Source of the DNA: JAXMAF01 sp046350555
GTDB lineage: Bacteria > Planctomycetota > Phycisphaerae > Phycisphaerales > SM1A02
DNA: 64,000 nucleotides
Reading direction: 5' to 3'
Assembly (NCBI GenBank): GCA_046350555.1
Contig: JAXMAF010000028.1
Coordinates: 1-64,000 of the forward strand
The notes under the pieces are model-generated. The model did not search any database and was not told the DNA's origin. It saw only the letters and a program-made list of their open reading frames with translations. Within the stretch, counting starts at the first letter, position 1, and each line of letters opens with the position of its first letter. The translations under genes were made by a program, and so were the position numbers. Below, in pieces: positions 60,394 to 64,000 of this stretch.

Positions 60394-61395
60394 CTATGAG
60401 CACGGTCCCCACGCGCCCAGCATGAGTCCCAGGTCGGCGCCGTCGACGATGCAGTCGCAATTCAGATCCGCGCTGGCGGGTTCGCCGCAGTCAGCCATCG
60501 AATCCCAGGCGCCCAGCAGCAGACCCAGGTCGGCGCCGTTCACGACGCCGTCGCGGTTGAGGTCGCTGCGGCAGTCGAGCGGTGGAAGATCGAGCGCTGC
60601 GAAGTGCGCGAGAACCTCCGACTCGGTGAGGACGTGGTCGTAAAGCACCACCTCGTCGATGGCGCCGGCGAAATAGCGCGTGCCGTCGGTCGCCTTCTGG
60701 ACCCGGAAGGTCGTCGATGTCACGTTGATGACCGGCGCGCCGGGAAGCGTGTTGTCGGGTTCCATCGGCACCGCCACGCCGTTGATGTAGAGCGTTGTGC
60801 CCGCGTACTGGCCCGCGGTTCCGCCGGCTGAATCGCGCACCCAGACGATGTGCAGGAAGCAGTTCTGCGGCATCGTGCCGACGGTCCGAAGGCCGCCGTT
60901 GTAGAAGCCCGCGTAGTAGCGGTTCTCGGTGAAGCGGAAGAGGCTGAAGTAGACCGACTCGCCCGTGAAGGGCGCGCCCCAGTGAAGCATCGGGGGGTAG
61001 CCGAAGTTGCTCATGTTGGCGTCGCCCGCGTTGACGCGCACGATCGCCTCGGCGGTGAAGGTCGGATTGCCGGTCATCGAGATCGGCGCGGCGGCGAGCG
61101 ACTCGACGTACTGCTGGAGCGTGTTGTTGAACGACGCGATGCCGTCGCCGACGATGCCGCCGGGGCCGAGGGATACGCCGTTGAACGTCGTGCCGTTGAA
61201 CGCCGCGCCGAGCGACCCATGGTTGACGATCGTCGTCGATCCAGCCGGTTCGTCGAAGCGGTACCAGAGCATCGGATTGCTTGCCGCAACGGCGGCATGG
61301 AACGGATAGACGGGAACGCCAGCAGAGGCCGACGCAGCGATGGCGAACGCGAGCAGGGACGTGGTGGCGCGTGCTGTGGGGATCATGAGGATCAT
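60394..61395 (-). CDS. Exported LamG/concanavalin-like protein with dockerin-like tail
   Basis: 333 residues. Signal peptide ('TTSLLAFAIAASASAG'), a LamG-type domain ('NPMLWYRFDEPAGSTTIVNH', 'NPTFTAEAIVRVNAGD', 'GTTLYINGVAVPM', 'GTRYFAGAIDEVVLYDHVLT') and two dockerin-like repeats ('DLNRDGVVNGADLGLLLGAW', 'DLNCDCIVDGADLGLMLGAW'). AGGAG is 6 nt before ATG 61395; an in-frame ATG lies at 61386. Likely surface carbohydrate binding. Confidence 0.85.
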   Translation of the reverse strand: MILMIPTARATTSLLAFAIAASASAGVPVYPFHAAVAASNPMLWYRFDEPAGSTTIVNHGSLGAAFNGTTFNGVSLGPGGIVGDGIASFNNTLQQYVESLAAAPISMTGNPTFTAEAIVRVNAGDANMSNFGYPPMLHWGAPFTGESVYFSLFRFTENRYYAGFYNGGLRTVGTMPQNCFLHIVWVRDSAGGTAGQYAGTTLYINGVAVPMEPDNTLPGAPVINVTSTTFRVQKATDGTRYFAGAIDEVVLYDHVLTESEVLAHFAALDLPPLDCRSDLNRDGVVNGADLGLLLGAWDSMADCGEPASADLNCDCIVDGADLGLMLGAWGPCS

Positions 61396-61556
61396 GGGTG
61401 ACTCCTGAGCGACGGAGCGATCGTATCGGCGACGGTCCCTCCGGGCGACGGTGTCATACGAACCCTCACTGACGCTCGTGCGCGCTCGGCGCATGTTCGG
61501 TTGCGACTTGCGCCTCGATCGTCGATGGTGCGTCCACCGACGCAAGGAGGCGCTTC

Positions 61557-61957
61557 GTGGAGATCGAGCAACGACGCGACAGAGATGTGAACGAACTTCG
61601 CCGCATGGCGCGTCGCGAGCGCAGCGCCGAGCAGCGCGACTGGCTGCTGGCGACGGCCCACGCGGTGCTGATCATGGACCAGGCCGGCTGGCACCGCAGC
61701 CGTGCGCTGAACGTGCCAGACAACATCGCCGTGCCCGGCAACATCACCGTGCTCCTGCCGCCGCCGTACTCGCCGGAACTCAACCCGGTCGAGCGGCTCT
61801 GGGCGTACCTACGGAGCCACTTCCGCACCAACGCGTCTGCGAGAACGACCAGGCGCCGCTCGACGCGGGCGCCGAGGCGTGGCGCACGCGCACGCCGGAG
61901 GTGCCTCGCTCGGTGTGCGCGTGCGGGTGCATCAGGCACGAGCATGGACGGTGATTC
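61557..61957 (+). pseudogene. IS630-family transposase remnant
   Basis: Only the C-terminal catalytic half is present: 'AVLIMDQAGWHRSRAL' (second Asp) and 'LLPPPYSPELNPVERLWAYL' (catalytic Glu). After 'LRSHFRTNA' the frame shifts, and 'PLDAGAEAWRTRTPEVPRSV' plus 'CACGCIRHE' continue in the neighbouring frame. No N-terminal domain or inverted repeats found. A dead fragment. Confidence 0.82.
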
Positions 61958-62192
61958 GCAGAGAATCGTTCACGCCGCAAAACAGGGAAATTTCCCTATA
62001 GACGGTCCGGAGACGCACCGTCACGATCGGGGTGAGCTCGGCGTGCGAGCTCGAGTGTCCGATCACCCTCGCATCAGCATGGCCACAAGCGCGTTCACAG
62101 CAGCATCTGGCCAGCGCGGCTGAATGAGGGCTCCGTCGATTGATCGGGCGCCCTGCGGGACCGCCACCACCACGCCCAATGGGGACATTCCA

Positions 62193-64000
62193 ATGAGACT
62201 GACGACGAACGGTGTGAACGTACATGCATCCCGCAACAGGGCGCAGCGAAGGGGCGGCCACGCCTGCGCGGTCTCGGCCGGGGCGCTGATGGCATCGGCA
62301 TGGCTGCTGGCTGCCCCGGCGGCTCGCGGCGACGAGCGCCCACCCGAGGGCATCTCGGCTTCTGACTGGTCGAGCCTCCGCGCCGCATACGAAGCCAACC
62401 GCCACGCCGCATTGGCCGTCGACGGCGGATACCGGGCGCGAAACCCTGGCCAGCAGTGGACCACCCGCTTCGACGGGCGCGGATTCGTGACCACGCCGGA
62501 CCACGCCCAGTGGACGTGGGGACTCGACCTGGTGCAATGGGGCCTTGAGGGCAGCGAAGGCGAAGTAGGCGGCGTCGCGCCGATGTGGGCGGACGGCCAG
62601 CGTGTCACGTACGAGTGGGACGCGTCGCTCTCGGAGTGGTATCTCAACGACGGTCGCGGACTGGAGCATGGATACACCGTGCTGGCGCGCCCCGAGGGGG
62701 CGGGCACGCTCGTCTTCACGCTCGCGGTGCGCGGCGACCTGTGCCCCGAGGCGCAGGGCGACGCGCGCGGTGTGCGCTTCATCGCCTCCGATGGCGCCAC
62801 GGCGCTCACGTATGCGGGCCTCGTCGCCTTCGATGCCGACGGGCGAACGCTGCCAGCGTCGATCGAGGCGACTTGCGACACGATTCGGATTCACGTCGAT
62901 GACCGCACGGCGCGATATCCGCTGACGATCGACCCCATCGCCCAGGCGGCGTATCTGAAGGCGTCGAACACCGATGCCGGCGACCGCTTCGGGAACTCTG
63001 TCGCCGTCTCCGGCAACACGGTCGTGGTCGGAGCGCCGCGGGAGGACAGCGCCGCGACCGGCGTGAACGGCAACCAGGCCGACAACAGCGCGACCGACTC
63101 CGGCGCAGCCTATGTCTTCGTGAACAACGGCGGGGTCTGGACACAGCAGGCATATCTCAAGGCGTCCAACACCGGTGCTGGTGACGCCTTCGGAAACTAC
63201 GTCGCCATCTCCGGCGACACGATCGTGGTCGGTGCGCCGCAGGAGCGCAGCAACGCAACTGGCGTCAACGGCAACCAGGCCGACAACAGCGCCCCGGACG
63301 CCGGCGCGGCGTACGTCTTCGTGCGCAACGGCGGGACATGGACCCAGCAGGCCTACCTCAAGGCGTCCAACACCGATGCGGGCGACCTCTTCGGGGTCGC
63401 GGTTGCCGTGTCTGGCAACACGATCGTGGTCGGGGCAGCTCTCGAGCAGAGCAGCGCGACTGGCGTGAACGGCAACCAGGCCGACAACAGCGCGGATGAC
63501 TCCGGTGCAGCCTACGTCTTCGTGCGCAGCGGCGCGGCATGGACCCAGCAGGCCTATCTCAAGGCGTCGAACACTGGAGCAGTCGACCGCTTCGGGTTCT
63601 CGGTTGGCGTCTCCGACGACACGATTGTGGTTGGGGCATACCAAGAGGACAGCAACGCGACCGGCGTGAACGGCAACCAGGCCGATAACAGCGCGCATGA
63701 CGCCGGCGCCGCATACGTCTTCGTTCGCAACGGAGTGGCATGGACCCAGCAGGCGTATCTCAAGGCGTCGAACACCGATGCCAACGATCTTTTCGGGTTC
63801 TCGGTCGCCGTGTCCGGCGACACGGTCGTGGCGGGGGCGTATGAAGAGGACAGCAACGCAACCGGCGTGAATGGGAACCAGGCCAACAACGGCGCTGCGG
63901 AGGCCGGCGCTGCGTACGTCTTCGTCCGCAGCGGCGCGGTGTGGACCCAGCAAGCCTACCTCAAGGCGTCAAATACCGATGGAGGCGACCTCTTCGGATT
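62193..64000 (+). CDS. Exported FG-GAP repeat protein, partial
   Basis: At least 602 residues, running off the window with no stop. Signal peptide ends near 'AAPAARG' (~residue 50). A ~200-residue N-terminal domain ('HAALAVDGGYRARNPGQQWT', 'ARPEGAGTLVFTLAVRGDL', 'RYPLTIDPIAQ') precedes at least five ~64-residue FG-GAP repeats of the form A-Y-L-K-A-S-N-T-x-A-G-D-x-F-G ... D-T-I-V-V-G-A ... G-V-N-G-N-Q-A-D-N-S ... G-A-A-Y-V-F-V. This makes an integrin-like beta-propeller. The 'LTIDP' segment just before the repeats is common in myxobacterial and planctomycete surface proteins. Repeats are highly similar at DNA level, so recent expansion is likely. Confidence 0.9.
   Translation, partial: MRLTTNGVNVHASRNRAQRRGGHACAVSAGALMASAWLLAAPAARGDERPPEGISASDWSSLRAAYEANRHAALAVDGGYRARNPGQQWTTRFDGRGFVTTPDHAQWTWGLDLVQWGLEGSEGEVGGVAPMWADGQRVTYEWDASLSEWYLNDGRGLEHGYTVLARPEGAGTLVFTLAVRGDLCPEAQGDARGVRFIASDGATALTYAGLVAFDADGRTLPASIEATCDTIRIHVDDRTARYPLTIDPIAQAAYLKASNTDAGDRFGNSVAVSGNTVVVGAPREDSAATGVNGNQADNSATDSGAAYVFVNNGGVWTQQAYLKASNTGAGDAFGNYVAISGDTIVVGAPQERSNATGVNGNQADNSAPDAGAAYVFVRNGGTWTQQAYLKASNTDAGDLFGVAVAVSGNTIVVGAALEQSSATGVNGNQADNSADDSGAAYVFVRSGAAWTQQAYLKASNTGAVDRFGFSVGVSDDTIVVGAYQEDSNATGVNGNQADNSAHDAGAAYVFVRNGVAWTQQAYLKASNTDANDLFGFSVAVSGDTVVAGAYEEDSNATGVNGNQANNGAAEAGAAYVFVRSGAVWTQQAYLKASNTDGGDLFG

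Noticed and set aside
61932..63953. 673-codon minus-strand frame with regular repeats at the end of the window
   Set aside because: The repeats mirror the FG-GAP repeats on the plus strand, which open with a signal peptide and read through to the window end.

Overview
The window is very GC-rich and reads like a planctomycete chromosome of the class Phycisphaerae or a close uncultured relative. The best evidence is a set of secreted proteins ending in a paired dockerin-like signature (D-L-N-x-D-G-V-V-x-G-A-D-L-G-x-L-L-x-x-W). It occurs in four genes and two fragments. This assignment is inference; no rRNA gene is present.

Layout. 0.1-6 kb: a DUF1801 protein, then a minus-strand galactofuranose-type ABC importer (two permeases, double ATPase, periplasmic binding protein) whose binding-protein gene is riddled with frameshifts. 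6-18 kb: a secreted protein of unknown function, a GT1-like glycosyltransferase, a dockerin-tailed sugar dehydrogenase, a multicopper oxidase, a small HTH-like protein, an amino-acid permease, a secreted unknown and a DMT transporter. 18-21.4 kb: a compact zinc-uptake operon (znuA-znuC-znuB-zur, overlapping stops and starts) with a clear Fur/Zur-type palindrome upstream. 21.5-29 kb: shikimate kinase, ribosomal protein L34 with a terminator, RNase III, a double-thioredoxin protein, an Ig/dockerin fragment and a 1,074-residue HAF-repeat dockerin protein. 29-39.5 kb: the complete phosphate system phoB-phoR-[vapB-vapC]-pstS-pstC-pstA-pstB-phoU on the minus strand, with a toxin-antitoxin pair inside it. 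39.7-46.3 kb: ECF sigma factor with probable anti-sigma partner, a secretin-N-domain-like protein, a frameshifted anhydro-MurNAc kinase, a PLP decarboxylase and UDP-glucuronate decarboxylase. 46.3-47.9 kb: an IS1182-type element with perfect inverted repeats and a CTAG target duplication that includes the stop codon of the preceding gene. 48-53.6 kb: recA with a long N-terminal extension, tRNA-Leu, palindromic elements, and an Atg22-like transporter running in frame into a frameshifted cysteine desulfurase. 53.7-64 kb: an accessory region around tRNA-Gly with a LamG/dockerin protein, a 136-bp tandem duplication of the tRNA 3' end, repeat arrays, a DUF4062-STAND NTPase next to a trypsin-like protease (candidate defence pair), a second LamG/dockerin protein, an IS630 remnant and an FG-GAP propeller protein running off the end.

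Three themes cut across the genes. First, an approximately 104-bp dispersed repeat with imperfect terminal inverted repeats occurs about a dozen times in both orientations, usually touching a start or stop codon, once inserted in frame between the two halves of a dockerin domain and once as three head-to-tail copies. Second, many genes without a Shine-Dalgarno sequence have a TAnnnT box 5-9 nt before the start codon, suggesting widespread leaderless transcription. Third, several conserved genes carry small frameshifts, concentrated at 5.1-6.2 kb, which look more like sequence errors than decay.
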